Assembly (NCBI GenBank): GCA_903882645.1
Contig: CAIRXZ010000342.1
Location: 1-45,665, forward strand
DNA from: an uncultured Acidobacteriia bacterium
GTDB taxonomy: Bacteria > Acidobacteriota > Terriglobia > Bryobacterales > Bryobacteraceae
Reading direction: 5' to 3'
Length of the DNA stretch: 45,665 bases
The translations under genes were made by a program, and so were the position numbers. Positions 16,615 through 24,942 of this stretch are shown piece by piece (positions within the stretch are counted from its first letter, which is position 1; every line of letters starts with the position of its first letter). Under the pieces are notes generated by a model. It had not been told where the DNA came from and searched no databases. It saw only the letters and a program-made list of their open reading frames with translations.

Positions 16615-16885
16615 GTTTCCCCTGTTTCACCAGGGTGATGTTCGATGGGAGAATCAGCTTCGACGGAATCGCAACCGTCAAAACTTTGTAGTTGGATCTT
16701 ATTGCCCCGCGGCTCTTAAGTCAAGAGAAATTCCGACTCAAAATTCCGGTTTGTAAGCTGCTCTTACAGGGTGACTTGCGCGTCATGGCATTCTCGCACG
16801 CCCGGCGCAAAGCCCCAAAAAACGTGTTCTCAGACCCAGGATTTCCGGTCTAACGCGAACAAAACCCGCAGCTTATGTAGCGGCA

Positions 16886-17854
16886 TCAACGTCCTTCCAA
16901 ATTCAGCACGATCATGCCCGCGGCATCCACGCCGTGCTTGCCACGCCGCCGCACGGCCCAGAACACGCCCACGGCCAGCCCGGAAACGACGCAGAAGACC
17001 GCCAGTATCGCTGTGAGAATAAAGGCATTTATCACCAAATTGCCGATATTGTCGCGGCGCGATGGCACGTACTCGTTCTGGGTCACGACGGCTTCATAGC
17101 GCACCTGCGCGAGCAGGCGCTCGGCTGCGTCGGGGTCGGCCGGGGCCAGGATTACAGCCACCAAAGGACCGCTGCGTTTCGCTACAGCGCCGGGCAATTT
17201 CTCGAATTCGCCAATCCTCTGCATGGCCATCTGGTTAGTTGGGTAATTGAAAATGGCGAGCGCGATGGGGCCTTTCCGGCTGTGGAAAACTCCAAGCTGC
17301 GCCTCCGCGCCCATGTGAAAGGCAGCCACCGACGGCGGAATTCCCGGAGCGAATTTCTGAAGACCCTCCGGTCCGATGATGTACCGCTCGCTATTGGGAA
17401 CCAAACTGTCCGACGGAAGATAACCGGGAAGGGTCGGAAGGCCGGTCCCATCGACGTTCAGCAACCCAGCGGTTACGGCATCCAGCTCAGGCTTGGTGGG
17501 TTTGTAGCCGTTGAACAAAAGCAGGTAATTGCCGTAGGCCACCAGGAGCGTGTCGGGCGTCTCAGCCGCCAGCGAGGCCGCCTTGGAAGGCGCGGCCCGA
17601 GAGTCGCGCTGCCAGTCGAAAGCCGCCAGCCCGCTGGTGCTGTCCTGGAGCTGGTACGCCGTGGCGGTGAAGCGCTTTCCGTCTCCCTCGTAAACCGCCG
17701 CTTCCGAGGTTTTCAGACCGTACTCCTCCCACACGGGGCGGTCGGAAAGCGCGGCCTGCGGGGTCGAGGTCTTATGGTAAGCGCCGATGGCGTCCGGCCA
17801 GATAGCCGCGCCAGCCAGCGCGGGCAGCAGTAGCGCAGCGAAAAGAAACTTCAC
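16886..17854 (-). CDS. Secreted, membrane-anchored protein of unknown function (DUF6599-like)
   Basis: A 322-residue protein. The GTG at 17854 starts a clean signal peptide (VKFLFAALLLPALAGAAIWP); the frame runs open further upstream, but that part is proline/arginine-rich, non-conserved-looking sequence over an intergenic repeat. The lumenal part has the pattern EYGLKTSEAAVYEGDGKRFTA, then LAAFDWQR, NYLLLFNGYKP and FGxEAQLGVF-like segments. It ends with one strong membrane helix (AFILTAILAVFCVVSGLAVGVF) and a basic tail. This layout recalls acidobacterial proteins catalogued as DUF6599; that assignment is from memory of the pattern and is tentative. No biochemical role can be given. Confidence 0.75.
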   Translation of the reverse strand: MKFLFAALLLPALAGAAIWPDAIGAYHKTSTPQAALSDRPVWEEYGLKTSEAAVYEGDGKRFTATAYQLQDSTSGLAAFDWQRDSRAAPSKAASLAAETPDTLLVAYGNYLLLFNGYKPTKPELDAVTAGLLNVDGTGLPTLPGYLPSDSLVPNSERYIIGPEGLQKFAPGIPPSVAAFHMGAEAQLGVFHSRKGPIALAIFNYPTNQMAMQRIGEFEKLPGAVAKRSGPLVAVILAPADPDAAERLLAQVRYEAVVTQNEYVPSRRDNIGNLVINAFILTAILAVFCVVSGLAVGVFWAVRRRGKHGVDAAGMIVLNLEGR

Positions 17855-18405
17855 TCGCGCCGGAGACTGGAAAGCCCGAAGGGCGAAAGAGAATAGCCCA
17901 CGGCGCAAGCCGTGGGAACCGAACACGCGCGCAACAGCCCTCGTAGGGGGCGGAAGAACGCGCCACCCCGGGCTTACGTCCCGCGGCGGGGCTTCTTGAG
18001 TCTCGCGGTGTCCACACGACCGCGAGCTATTCTCTGCCGCTCTTACCAGCTTGGAACCGGAACATTCCAGGACTTCCACTTTTCTGTCGCGCATCGTCTT
18101 CATTCCTCTATTAGACGCCGAAAAAGGAGTCTTGGAGTCGGCGAAGACCCCAATCCTGAGATGAGCGCGCAGCGCCGGAGGCGGCGAGGCGCGAGACGGG
18201 ATCCGGCGGGACACATGGCGCGGGGAAAGGCCGGAGTGGATATGGCACAAAAGGAGGACGCGCTCCGGTTTCCCGGATTCAAGGCCCCATTGGGGCGCGC
18301 CCTGACGCCCCAGGGTGTTTCACCATCCGTCCCTGGTACTTGGGCTGGTGCTCCACCACTCCGGCAAAACCAGATTATCACACCATTGACGCGGCGGGTT
18401 GGCGC
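17855..18405. other. Repeat-bearing intergenic region upstream of the DUF6599-like gene
   Basis: No convincing gene lies in these 551 bases; open frames here read as arginine/proline-rich shadow sequence. A hairpin CCCACGG-CGCAAG-CCGTGGG occupies 17897-17916, with a second version near 40977-40996. Short inverted repeats around 18284-18296 (GCCCC/GGGGC) and 18300-18315 (CCCTG/CAGGG) lie close to the stop of the downstream lipoprotein gene. The promoter of the minus-strand gene should be within the first 100 bases above 17854, but I see no clear boxes. Confidence 0.5.
17897..17916. repeat. Hairpin CCCACGG / CCGTGGG
   Basis: A 7-bp perfect stem with a CGCAAG loop. A near copy (CCCGCGG-CGCGAG-CCGTGGG) is at 40977-40996, and the stem at 33135-33154 uses the same bases in the other order. 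Confidence 0.5.
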
Positions 18406-19743
18406 CTACCTGCCGGTGAACCGCCTGGTGATGGCGCCCCACGCTCTTTTCAGCCGTTGCGCCAATGTTTCGGGGCGGCGCGGTGCGGGAGCGGCCGGCT
18501 GCCCGGCGGCTGCGGGAGGAGCAGTCTGGACGGTGAGAGGCCGCGGCGCTTCGCACGGGCGCTCTCCGGCGAATCGGACGACGCCGCTCATGAATGCGTA
18601 CTCACGGCGCCGCTGTTGCCCATCGGCCTTCTCCACGCAAATGGAAAAACCCGGATACCTGGCCGCCGCGGGCTGGCTCTTCGACTTGGAACCGGCGGAG
18701 AATTCGACCTCCTCCAACAGCACGGGCGAATGGCCCTTGAGGTTGCGCTCAATGTGGGCGGTCTCATAGCGGTGGTGGCGCAGGCTCCAGACAAACACGC
18801 GAAAGCTGTCGAAATCGTGGGTCGTGGCGGCGCCTTCGATGGTGGTCCATAGCCACTGGCGCTTGACTTCGCCGCCATCCGTCACTTGGCCCAGGGGGAA
18901 GTACGAGACGATGCGGCGGCCCTCGGCGTACTGCGCCACCTCGTCCGGAATGTTCATGGACAACCGGCGCGTCAAGACCCAACCGGACTCCCCTCCGCCC
19001 GTGCGTATCAAGCTCCAATCGTCCGATGGGACTGGCTTGCCGGCCTCTTCCGCGGAGGCGCCGGCCGCCGGAGCATTGTCCGCATCTTCGGCTGGGTTTG
19101 TCCTGGACAGGTCGAGCCAATTGGGCGGAGGACCGGGCGGCTTAGGAGGCGGCGGGGGGGGGTACTTGGGCTGCTTGGCGGCCTTTGGGGCTTGCGCAGT
19201 CGCCTTTTTCGGAGCGGGAGGGACCAGGGGCTGCCGCGGGACGGAGGTCCGGGCAACGGCCACGTGCGCCAGCACATCGAACTTCTCGTTCTCCTTGATG
19301 AGGAGAAAGCTGGGGGCGCCGGACGAGGGCTGGGTACGCACCCTGAGATCGCTGTAGACCGTCGCCTCGCCTTGCGAGGGCATGCGCCGGGCGCGCTCGG
19401 CGAGGTCGCGCAGGCTGGCCATCTCCTGCGCCGACAGCAACTGTCTGGCGTCCGTCCATCCTTCAGCCCCGCTGCGCGTTCGGACCCGCAGGAAAATGTT
19501 GCGCCGCTGTTGCAGAATCTCCAGGCGGTCGCCGTGCCGCACCGTGGTGACGGTGGAGGATTCGAGCGGGATATCGCTCCGGATCTTCAGTTCGGAGGGG
19601 CCTACGTAGGCCTCCCCGATGGACGCCGCGCGCTGAGGACCGCTTGAGCAAGCCGCCAGAAGAAACAGGGCGCACGACAGGAGAATCCAGACCACACAGG
19701 GGGCGCGCCTGAAGATGCCGAACTGTTCCCGGTGGACCGCCAT
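18406..19743 (-). CDS. SH3-domain lipoprotein
   Basis: A 445-residue predicted lipoprotein. The ATG at 19743 starts a signal ending in the lipobox L29-A-A-C32; upstream in-frame codons would overlap the next gene and put the signal in the interior. Two bacterial SH3-like regions are visible: about 42-105 (YVGPSELKIRSDIPLES through FLRVRTRSGAEGWTDARQL) and about 130-280 (VYSDLRVRTQPSSGAPSFL ... ESGWVLTRRL). The second is split by a low-complexity proline/lysine linker at about 180-220. The remaining C-terminal half has no recognised domain, and the last residues are basic. Such proteins usually bind cell-wall peptides or partner proteins in the periplasm. The specific role is unknown. Confidence 0.82.
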   Translation of the reverse strand: MAVHREQFGIFRRAPCVVWILLSCALFLLAACSSGPQRAASIGEAYVGPSELKIRSDIPLESSTVTTVRHGDRLEILQQRRNIFLRVRTRSGAEGWTDARQLLSAQEMASLRDLAERARRMPSQGEATVYSDLRVRTQPSSGAPSFLLIKENEKFDVLAHVAVARTSVPRQPLVPPAPKKATAQAPKAAKQPKYPPPPPPKPPGPPPNWLDLSRTNPAEDADNAPAAGASAEEAGKPVPSDDWSLIRTGGGESGWVLTRRLSMNIPDEVAQYAEGRRIVSYFPLGQVTDGGEVKRQWLWTTIEGAATTHDFDSFRVFVWSLRHHRYETAHIERNLKGHSPVLLEEVEFSAGSKSKSQPAAARYPGFSICVEKADGQQRRREYAFMSGVVRFAGERPCEAPRPLTVQTAPPAAAGQPAAPAPRRPETLAQRLKRAWGAITRRFTGR

Positions 19744-19792
19744 CACGAAAACCATGATAACGGACGCGCCATCGACAGACCACAGTCGCGGA

Positions 19793-21322
19793 TCATCTGA
19801 CGCGCTCCTGAGCCGCGGCAACAGATCGATGAACCGCCACACATTCGGGAAAGCCGTTTGCGAAGAACCATACGCCGTCCAACGTTGCCGGGACTTCGGG
19901 TTCCAGAATGGCCGCGGGCTGCATGGCGACCGCCGAGCAGAGCTGCTGCGCCCGCGCCGCAGCGCGGCGCCAGGTTCCCAGGTTGTGCTCCAAAATGCCC
20001 AAGTACCCCAAAAGCAATAGGAATAATACCGCGAGACGGTGCCTCGAACTGAATAGAAAGAGACTCGCAACTAACAACGCGAATGGAACGCCAGGTAAAT
20101 ACAAAACTCGCGAACCGAGTCCGGACTGGCCGATCAGGACTAAATGAATAGCCGGCAGCGCCGCGCAGATGGTTGCGACGATTAGACCAATCCGTACTCT
20201 CTTTTCGTGTTGGATGCCAGTGGCCATCGTGGCCGACAATAGCAAGAAACTTGTCATGATCGCCAGTAGCGCCAAGGCGACGAAAGGGGAGGTCGGAGCA
20301 TCCCAGTTGAGCGGCAGCAGCAAAACCGTCCACATCCGTAGTAAGACGCCCTTAAGTGCAGGCAGTACGGCTAGTGATAGGATCGCGGGACGACCTGTCC
20401 TGGAATCGAGGTAGCCCCCTGGACCGTGGAAAAGCCACCATCGGTAGGCGAATAGCGCAACGCAGACGCCCACGGAACCCGTCACGAAGGGCCTCAGATC
20501 TCGACGGCATCGATTGGACAAAAGCAAGCCCAAGGCGAAGACAGGCGCTACGTAAGCGCTTTCCTTGCACAAGACGCCGGCCGCCACGAGTAGAAGAGCG
20601 CAGGCGACAACCGGGGTTCGGCGGGGAATTCGTTCAATCAGCGCAACATTGATTGCGGCCAGCACAAAGAAGCACGCCAGCAGGTCGAAATTGCCGGCGG
20701 TCCATATTACGACCTCCGGGCGCGTAGCGTTTAATCCAAAAATCAACGCCGCGGATGCCGATGCAGTGATGTCGCGCCATAGCCGAGTTGCGACCGAGAA
20801 CACGAGAGCCGAGTTCAGGAGATGAAGCGCGAGGGCGCAAAGATGCCATTTGAGTGGATTGAAGCCAGCCCACATTGCCACTAAATGGTAATAGAGAGCG
20901 CCGAGAGGGCGAAAGGCGCCGTCGCCTCCCGGCGCGCAAAAAGTGGCCAGGAGAGCGGCGCGTCCAATAGACTGTGCTCGACTTACGAGGATATAATCGT
21001 CGCTGAGAAACGGATCGGACAAATTTCCAGCGAATGCAAGAGCGATGAGGCATAGACAGATCGCCAACGCGATACGCCGAAAGCGCGCGCTGGCGTTTGT
21101 TCGCGATATTGCGTTCCGTTCCCGTTGCGTCAACAGCAATCCACAGATGGCGATCCAGAATGCGCTCTCCATCGAAAAAGGCGAGTGGATCGGGAGACGG
21201 TTGCCCCATACCTGGAATGGTCCAATTCCGGCCCTCAAGACCAGCACTACCATAGCCGCGATTGCCAGAATACGTAAAACTACCCGAAGGCTCGTCCGGA
21301 ATCGTAGATCCATGGTCGCCAT
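19793..21322 (-). CDS. Polytopic membrane protein, GT-C glycosyltransferase-like
   Basis: About 509 residues with roughly ten or more hydrophobic helices. Near the start, after the first helices, comes NLSDPFLSDDYILVSRAQSIG, an acidic loop like the catalytic loop of GT-C/PMT-type transferases, then FRPLGALYYHLVAMW and HLLNSALVFSVATRLW, a pattern common in that superfamily. It may transfer a sugar from a lipid carrier on the outer face of the membrane, but no family is certain. The ATG at 21322 follows the stop of the flavin reductase by six bases. The coding sequence is visibly less GC-rich with more A/T-ending codons than its neighbours, which hints at horizontal origin. Confidence 0.72.
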   Translation of the reverse strand: MATMDLRFRTSLRVVLRILAIAAMVVLVLRAGIGPFQVWGNRLPIHSPFSMESAFWIAICGLLLTQRERNAISRTNASARFRRIALAICLCLIALAFAGNLSDPFLSDDYILVSRAQSIGRAALLATFCAPGGDGAFRPLGALYYHLVAMWAGFNPLKWHLCALALHLLNSALVFSVATRLWRDITASASAALIFGLNATRPEVVIWTAGNFDLLACFFVLAAINVALIERIPRRTPVVACALLLVAAGVLCKESAYVAPVFALGLLLSNRCRRDLRPFVTGSVGVCVALFAYRWWLFHGPGGYLDSRTGRPAILSLAVLPALKGVLLRMWTVLLLPLNWDAPTSPFVALALLAIMTSFLLLSATMATGIQHEKRVRIGLIVATICAALPAIHLVLIGQSGLGSRVLYLPGVPFALLVASLFLFSSRHRLAVLFLLLLGYLGILEHNLGTWRRAAARAQQLCSAVAMQPAAILEPEVPATLDGVWFFANGFPECVAVHRSVAAAQERVR

Positions 21323-21327
21323 GGCCG

Positions 21328-21843
21328 TCAGCGCTTCCCGGCCGGCAACTTCCGGTAGCGGCTGGCGAAATGAATGAGCGGCTCGCCTTTGTGAACGCGC
21401 GCGCGCACGACCGCGCCGATGAAGATATCGTGGTCGCCCGCACTGACCCGGCGGACGGCCGCGCATTCCATCTGGGCCGGCGCTCCGGCCGGCAATGGAA
21501 CGCCGGTTTCTCCAGGCAGCCACTCCAGCCCATCGAAGCGGTCGTGGCCCTGGCGCGCGAAATGCTCCGAGACGGCGCGCTGATTCTCCCCTAAAATATT
21601 AATTCCACAGTATTTAGCAGCTAGGAAGAACCTCAGGGAAGCGGCCCCGCGTCCTAGGCGGATGAGGATCGGCGGAGGGTCGAGCGAGACCGAACTGAAT
21701 GAGGTGACGGTGAGACCGTGGGGCGTCCCCCGGCCGTCCATGACGCTGACAATTGTGACTCTGGCCGCGAAACGCCCGCGGGCGCGCCGGAACTCTTCCC
21801 CGGAGAGCGCCGCGAACGCCCCCGCGGGCTTGTCGCTTGACAT
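21328..21843 (-). CDS. Flavin reductase family protein (HpaC-like)
   Basis: A 171-residue FMN-binding split-barrel protein. The signature VTIVSVMDGRGTPHGLTVTS and SLDPPPILIRLG are typical of NAD(P)H:flavin oxidoreductases such as HpaC; CGINILGENQRAVSEHFA and DHDIFIGAVVRARVHKGEPL follow in the right order. Such enzymes supply reduced flavin to a partner monooxygenase, but none is encoded nearby, so the partner is unknown. It starts with ATG at 21843 in a 78-base divergent promoter region shared with the HU-like gene. The membrane protein gene follows six bases after it on the same strand. Confidence 0.88.
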   Translation of the reverse strand: MSSDKPAGAFAALSGEEFRRARGRFAARVTIVSVMDGRGTPHGLTVTSFSSVSLDPPPILIRLGRGAASLRFFLAAKYCGINILGENQRAVSEHFARQGHDRFDGLEWLPGETGVPLPAGAPAQMECAAVRRVSAGDHDIFIGAVVRARVHKGEPLIHFASRYRKLPAGKR

Positions 21844-21910
21844 GGGAATAAATTCAATCTTATCATGTAGTTGACCGATGCGGGAACCAATCTCGCCCTG
21901 CGCCTGGGGA

Positions 21911-21916
21911 AGGAGG
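21911..21916 (+). promoter_or_regulatory. Ribosome binding site selecting the TTG start of the HU-like gene
   Basis: AGGAGG lies five bases before the TTG at 21922. The only longer alternative is another TTG at 21871 with no Shine-Dalgarno sequence. Confidence 0.7.
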
Positions 21917-21921
21917 CTTTT

Positions 21922-22191
21922 TTGATCAAGCTGGACATCATCAACGAGGTCGTAAACAGAACCGGCATCACCAAGACCAAAGCCGAGATGGCGGTTGAGA
22001 CCGTCTTCGAATCCATGAAGAAAGCGCTCGAGGTGGGGGACCGCATCGAACTGCGGGGCTTCGGCGTTTTCAATGTGAAGCCTCGCAAAACCGGGATCGG
22101 GCGCAACCCGCGCACCGGCGCCGAGGTGTCCATACCGCCCGGAAAGGCCGTGCGCTTCAAGCCGGGCAAGGAGTTACAAACGCTGCAGTAG
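21922..22191 (+). CDS. HU/IHF family DNA-binding protein
   Basis: An 89-residue histone-like protein. It has the two N-terminal dimerisation helices (IKLDIINEVVNRTGITKTKAEMAV in outline), the FESMKKALEVGDRIELRGFGVF core, and the DNA-intercalating arm RKTGIGRNPRTGAEVSIPP followed by the C-terminal helix. The TTG at 21922 is chosen over an upstream TTG (21871) because of the perfect AGGAGG and because it gives normal family length. The arm and GRNPRTG motif are compatible with HU or IHF, and a single-gene homodimer is likely. It could bend DNA for nucleoid structure. The gene is divergent from the flavin reductase and 22 bases upstream of the protease gene. Confidence 0.9.
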   Translation: MIKLDIINEVVNRTGITKTKAEMAVETVFESMKKALEVGDRIELRGFGVFNVKPRKTGIGRNPRTGAEVSIPPGKAVRFKPGKELQTLQ

Positions 22192-22213
22192 AGTTCTGCA
22201 CGCGGCGGCTACC

Positions 22214-23179
22214 GTGTCCTCTCAGGATTTCTCTCCTGCGCCGTACCCTCTCTTCGCGGAGAGCGGCGACGGCCGGGAATATGCCATTCCGGCGGCCCGC
22301 CAGCGCGAGCGCTATTGGATTTACGGCCTGCTATTCGCGCTGACCGCGCTGACCACAACGGTGGTTGGGGCCGGCATGCAGTACAGTTTCGAGCGCAACC
22401 TGCCGTTTGATATCGAGCGTTCCTACACGCAGTTCGGCTGGTTCTGGCGGCATCCCGCGGAGTTGCTCGGCGGTCTGCCGTTTTCGCTCACATTGATGAC
22501 CATCCTGCTCGCTCACGAGTTCGGCCATTATGTGGCGGCGGCGTATCACGGCGTGGATGCCAGTCTGCCCTACTTCCTGCCATCGCCGATCTTTGGGACA
22601 TTCGGCGCTTTCATCCGGGTCCGCTCTCCGATCTACTCCAAGCGGGTTCTGTTCGATATCGGCGCGGCCGGGCCGCTGGCGGGTTTCATCTTCCTGCTGC
22701 CGGCGCTATCGGTAGGGCTGGCGTTTTCCAAGGTGATCCCCAACATCGCCCGCCAGGGGGTGATGCAATTCGGCTCTCCGGGTCTGGAATGGCTCATGGA
22801 GCGGTTGATTTTCCCGGGAGTCCTTTCCGCCGATATCTACTTGCACCCCGTGGCGCGGGCCGCGTGGTTCGGGATGTTCGCCACCGCCCTCAATCTGCTT
22901 CCCATCGGGCAGCTCGATGGCGGCCACATTCTGTATTCCTTCTTCCCCCGGCGCCACCGCACTATCTCGAAAGCGCTGTGCATCGTGCTGCTGCCGATGG
23001 GGTGGTTGTGGCCCGGATGGCTGTTATGGGGGCTGATCCTGCTGTGGGTGGGACGCCGGCATCCCTTGATCTGCGACGACTCCGCGCTGGGCGCCGGGCG
23101 CCGCAGGCTGGGCTGGACCGCCCTGGCCATTTTTTTCCTGTGCTTTACCTGCTCGCCGATCATAGCCGGCGGACTTTGA
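22214..23179 (+). CDS. Site-2 protease family membrane metallopeptidase (M50)
   Basis: A 321-residue intramembrane zinc protease. Two hydrophobic helices precede the HEFGH motif (H101, E102, H105) in MTILLAHEFGHYVAAAYHG, and the second signature NLLPIGQLDGGH supplies the aspartate ligand D235. The intervening GAAGPLAGF and LPYFLPSPIFGTFGAFIRV segments are typical of plant EGY-like and bacterial site-2 proteases without a PDZ domain. The substrate is unknown; the family cleaves membrane-bound anti-sigma factors or other transmembrane proteins. It starts at a GTG, 22 bases after the HU-like gene, and is followed within six bases by the GT2 gene, so an operon is likely. Confidence 0.9.
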   Translation: MSSQDFSPAPYPLFAESGDGREYAIPAARQRERYWIYGLLFALTALTTTVVGAGMQYSFERNLPFDIERSYTQFGWFWRHPAELLGGLPFSLTLMTILLAHEFGHYVAAAYHGVDASLPYFLPSPIFGTFGAFIRVRSPIYSKRVLFDIGAAGPLAGFIFLLPALSVGLAFSKVIPNIARQGVMQFGSPGLEWLMERLIFPGVLSADIYLHPVARAAWFGMFATALNLLPIGQLDGGHILYSFFPRRHRTISKALCIVLLPMGWLWPGWLLWGLILLWVGRRHPLICDDSALGAGRRRLGWTALAIFFLCFTCSPIIAGGL

Positions 23180-23185
23180 GCCGCC

Positions 23186-23923
23186 ATGAAGATCACCGCC
23201 ACCATCATCACCCTAAACGAAGAGCGGAACATTGCCCGCGCCATCGAGAGCCTGCGCTGCGCGGACGAAATCCTGATTGTCGATAGCGGCTCGACGGACC
23301 GCACCGTGGAGTTGGCCCAAAACCTGGGCACGCGCGTCATCGAGGCCAACTGGCGGGGCTTCTCCGCGCAGAAGAACTGGGCCGCCGAGCGGGCCTCCAA
23401 CGAGTGGATTCTCTCGCTCGACGCCGACGAGGCCCTCAGCGAGGCGCTCGAAGCCGAGATCTGGAGCCTCAAGAAGACCGGCCCGCAATACGACGCATAC
23501 ACGATGCCGCGCCTAGCTCGCTACATGGGGCGCTGGATTTTTCATTCAGGCTGGTATCCCGACCGCAAGATCCGCCTGTACCGCCGCGAGAAGGCGAGTT
23601 TCGTCGGCAGTTTCGTCCACGAGAGCGTGCAGGCCCGAGGCCGCGTCGGAAGCCTCGAAAACAACATCCTTCACTTCACTTGCGATTCGCTCTCGGAGCA
23701 CGTGAAAACCGTGGACCGCTTCACCACCCTGGCGGCTCAGGAGCTGGCGGCGCGCAAAGTGAAGGTCCCACTGGCTCGCGTGATCGCGGAGCCTGCGTGG
23801 ACGTTCGTCAGAACCTACTTCCTCCAGCGCGGCTTTCTGGACGGACCCGAAGGACTGACCATCGCGCACATGGCGGCCTTCTACACGTTCCTGAAATACT
23901 CCAAAGCGAGAAACATGAGCTGA
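23186..23923 (+). CDS. Glycosyltransferase family 2 (WaaE/KdtX-like)
   Basis: A 245-residue cytoplasmic GT-A enzyme. It opens with ITATIITLNEERNIARAIES, then IVDSGSTDRTVELAQ and the metal-binding DxD at D79-A-D81 in WILSLDADEAL. The later GRWIFHSGWYPDRKIRLYRR and FVGSFVHESV segments are typical of the group that adds a sugar to lipopolysaccharide inner core (WaaE). It probably acts on surface polysaccharide or LPS. The stop codon overlaps the start of the next glycosyltransferase by one base (TGATG), indicating coupled translation and a shared pathway. Confidence 0.9.
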   Translation: MKITATIITLNEERNIARAIESLRCADEILIVDSGSTDRTVELAQNLGTRVIEANWRGFSAQKNWAAERASNEWILSLDADEALSEALEAEIWSLKKTGPQYDAYTMPRLARYMGRWIFHSGWYPDRKIRLYRREKASFVGSFVHESVQARGRVGSLENNILHFTCDSLSEHVKTVDRFTTLAAQELAARKVKVPLARVIAEPAWTFVRTYFLQRGFLDGPEGLTIAHMAAFYTFLKYSKARNMS

Positions 23924-24942
23924 TGCGGGTCCTGCACTTGGACGCGGGCAAGACGATGCGCGGGGGCCAGTGGCAGGCATTGCGCCTGATCGAAGGCCTG
24001 CAGCGCCCGCGGAATCTCATGCAAGACTCGGACCTCCACGTTACCCCTGTGGAGTGGGCCTCCCGGCCTGCCATGCCGGCTTTCTTGCCGGCATCTCTTG
24101 GTTCTTCGACCCTGTCTTCTTCACCCGAAAGAATCGAATCCACCCTGCTCTCCCCCGCCGGTTCGCCCCTGGCCTCTGCCGCGCTGCAATCCGGCATCCG
24201 CGTGGAACCCATCGGCTTCGCGCGCGCCGCGATTCTGGCGCGCCGCCACGACCTGATTCACGCGCACGATTCGCGCAGCCACACCATAGCGGCGCTGGCT
24301 GGCGGCGCTCCGCTGGTGGTATCGCGCCGGGTGGCGTTCGGCGGCGCCGGAACTGCCCTGGCGCGGTGGAAATACGGCCGGGCCGCGCGCTACATCGCGG
24401 TTTCCGAGTTCGTGAAGCGGATCCTGATGGAACGCGGCGTCCCGATCGAGAAGATCGTCGTCGTCCACGATGGCGTACCCTTGCTCGAATCGGCCTGCCA
24501 GACCCCAACCTGCGCGCTTGCGCCCGCCAACGCCGCCGATCCCCGCAAAGGCGCCGCGCTGGCGCTCGAAGGCGCGCGCCGCGCGGGAATCGAACTGCGG
24601 CTGTCGGACAATCTCGAGCGCGATCTGCCCAACGCCTCGCTGTTTCTCTACATCACCTACAGCGAGGGGCTCGGCTCCGGGGTCCTGCTGGCGATGTCGG
24701 CGGGCGTGCCGGTGGTGGCAAGCAACGTCGGCGGCCTGCCCGAGATCGTTCGCCATGGCGAAAACGGACTGCTCGTCGAGAACGAGCCGGAGGCCATCGC
24801 CGCGGCTGTCCGGACATTGATCGAAGATCCCGGCCTGGCCCGCAGCTTGGGCCGCGCCGGCCGCCGGACCGTGGCGGAGCGTTTCACCGTCGAGCGCATG
24901 GTTCGCGGCGCCATTGGCGTCTACCGGCAGGTGCTCTCGTGA
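23923..24942 (+). CDS. Glycosyltransferase family 4-like protein carrying an in-frame repeat insert
   Basis: A 339-residue GT-B type transferase. The N-terminal domain starts VLHLDAGKTMRGGQWQALRL; the acceptor side has LIHAHDSRSHTIAALAGG and VVSRRVAF; the donor-binding side has YITYSEGLGSGVLLAMSAG and GLPEIVRHGENGLLV. Between about residues 40 and 75 (PVEWASRPAMPAFLPASLG and a serine-rich run) the DNA is a palindromic repeat rather than family sequence. The region around residues 190-225 that normally holds the GRLDPRKG donor site is also unusually short (NAADPRKGAAL). It follows a GT2 gene with one-base overlap and overlaps the prepilin peptidase gene by four bases. It is probably a surface-glycan enzyme. 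Whether it is still active is uncertain. Confidence 0.82.
   Translation: MRVLHLDAGKTMRGGQWQALRLIEGLQRPRNLMQDSDLHVTPVEWASRPAMPAFLPASLGSSTLSSSPERIESTLLSPAGSPLASAALQSGIRVEPIGFARAAILARRHDLIHAHDSRSHTIAALAGGAPLVVSRRVAFGGAGTALARWKYGRAARYIAVSEFVKRILMERGVPIEKIVVVHDGVPLLESACQTPTCALAPANAADPRKGAALALEGARRAGIELRLSDNLERDLPNASLFLYITYSEGLGSGVLLAMSAGVPVVASNVGGLPEIVRHGENGLLVENEPEAIAAAVRTLIEDPGLARSLGRAGRRTVAERFTVERMVRGAIGVYRQVLS
24050..24094. repeat. Palindromic repeat translated within the GT4 gene
   Basis: A TGGGCC-TCCC-GGCCTGCC hairpin like the intergenic REP-like elements is followed directly by a perfect stem ATGCCGGC-TTTCTT-GCCGGCAT (24073-24094). Both are read through in frame. Confidence 0.6.

Larger units (their letters stand above)
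16304..16885. other. Intergenic region between rpsT and a convergent gene
   Basis: No credible gene is visible in these 582 bases. They contain a degenerate REP-like hairpin (16311-16330), a long imperfect palindrome (16429-16466) and a very strong 13-bp hairpin (16584-16614). The last 260 bases are clearly less GC-rich than the flanks and have no coding pattern. Because the two flanking genes converge, transcription terminators for both are expected here. Confidence 0.6.

Noticed and set aside
17855-18250. 132-codon N-terminal extension of the DUF6599-like gene
   Set aside because: The extension is Pro/Arg-rich, spans a hairpin repeat, and would bury a clear signal peptide in mid-protein.
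19744-20070. N-terminal extension of the SH3 lipoprotein
   Set aside because: It overlaps the end of the membrane protein gene in another frame, and the lipoprotein signal starts at 19743.
20634-21533. Second minus-strand frame of 299 codons in the membrane protein region
   Set aside because: It lacks hydrophobic helices and has Arg/Ser-rich composition, while the overlapping frame gives regular membrane segments.
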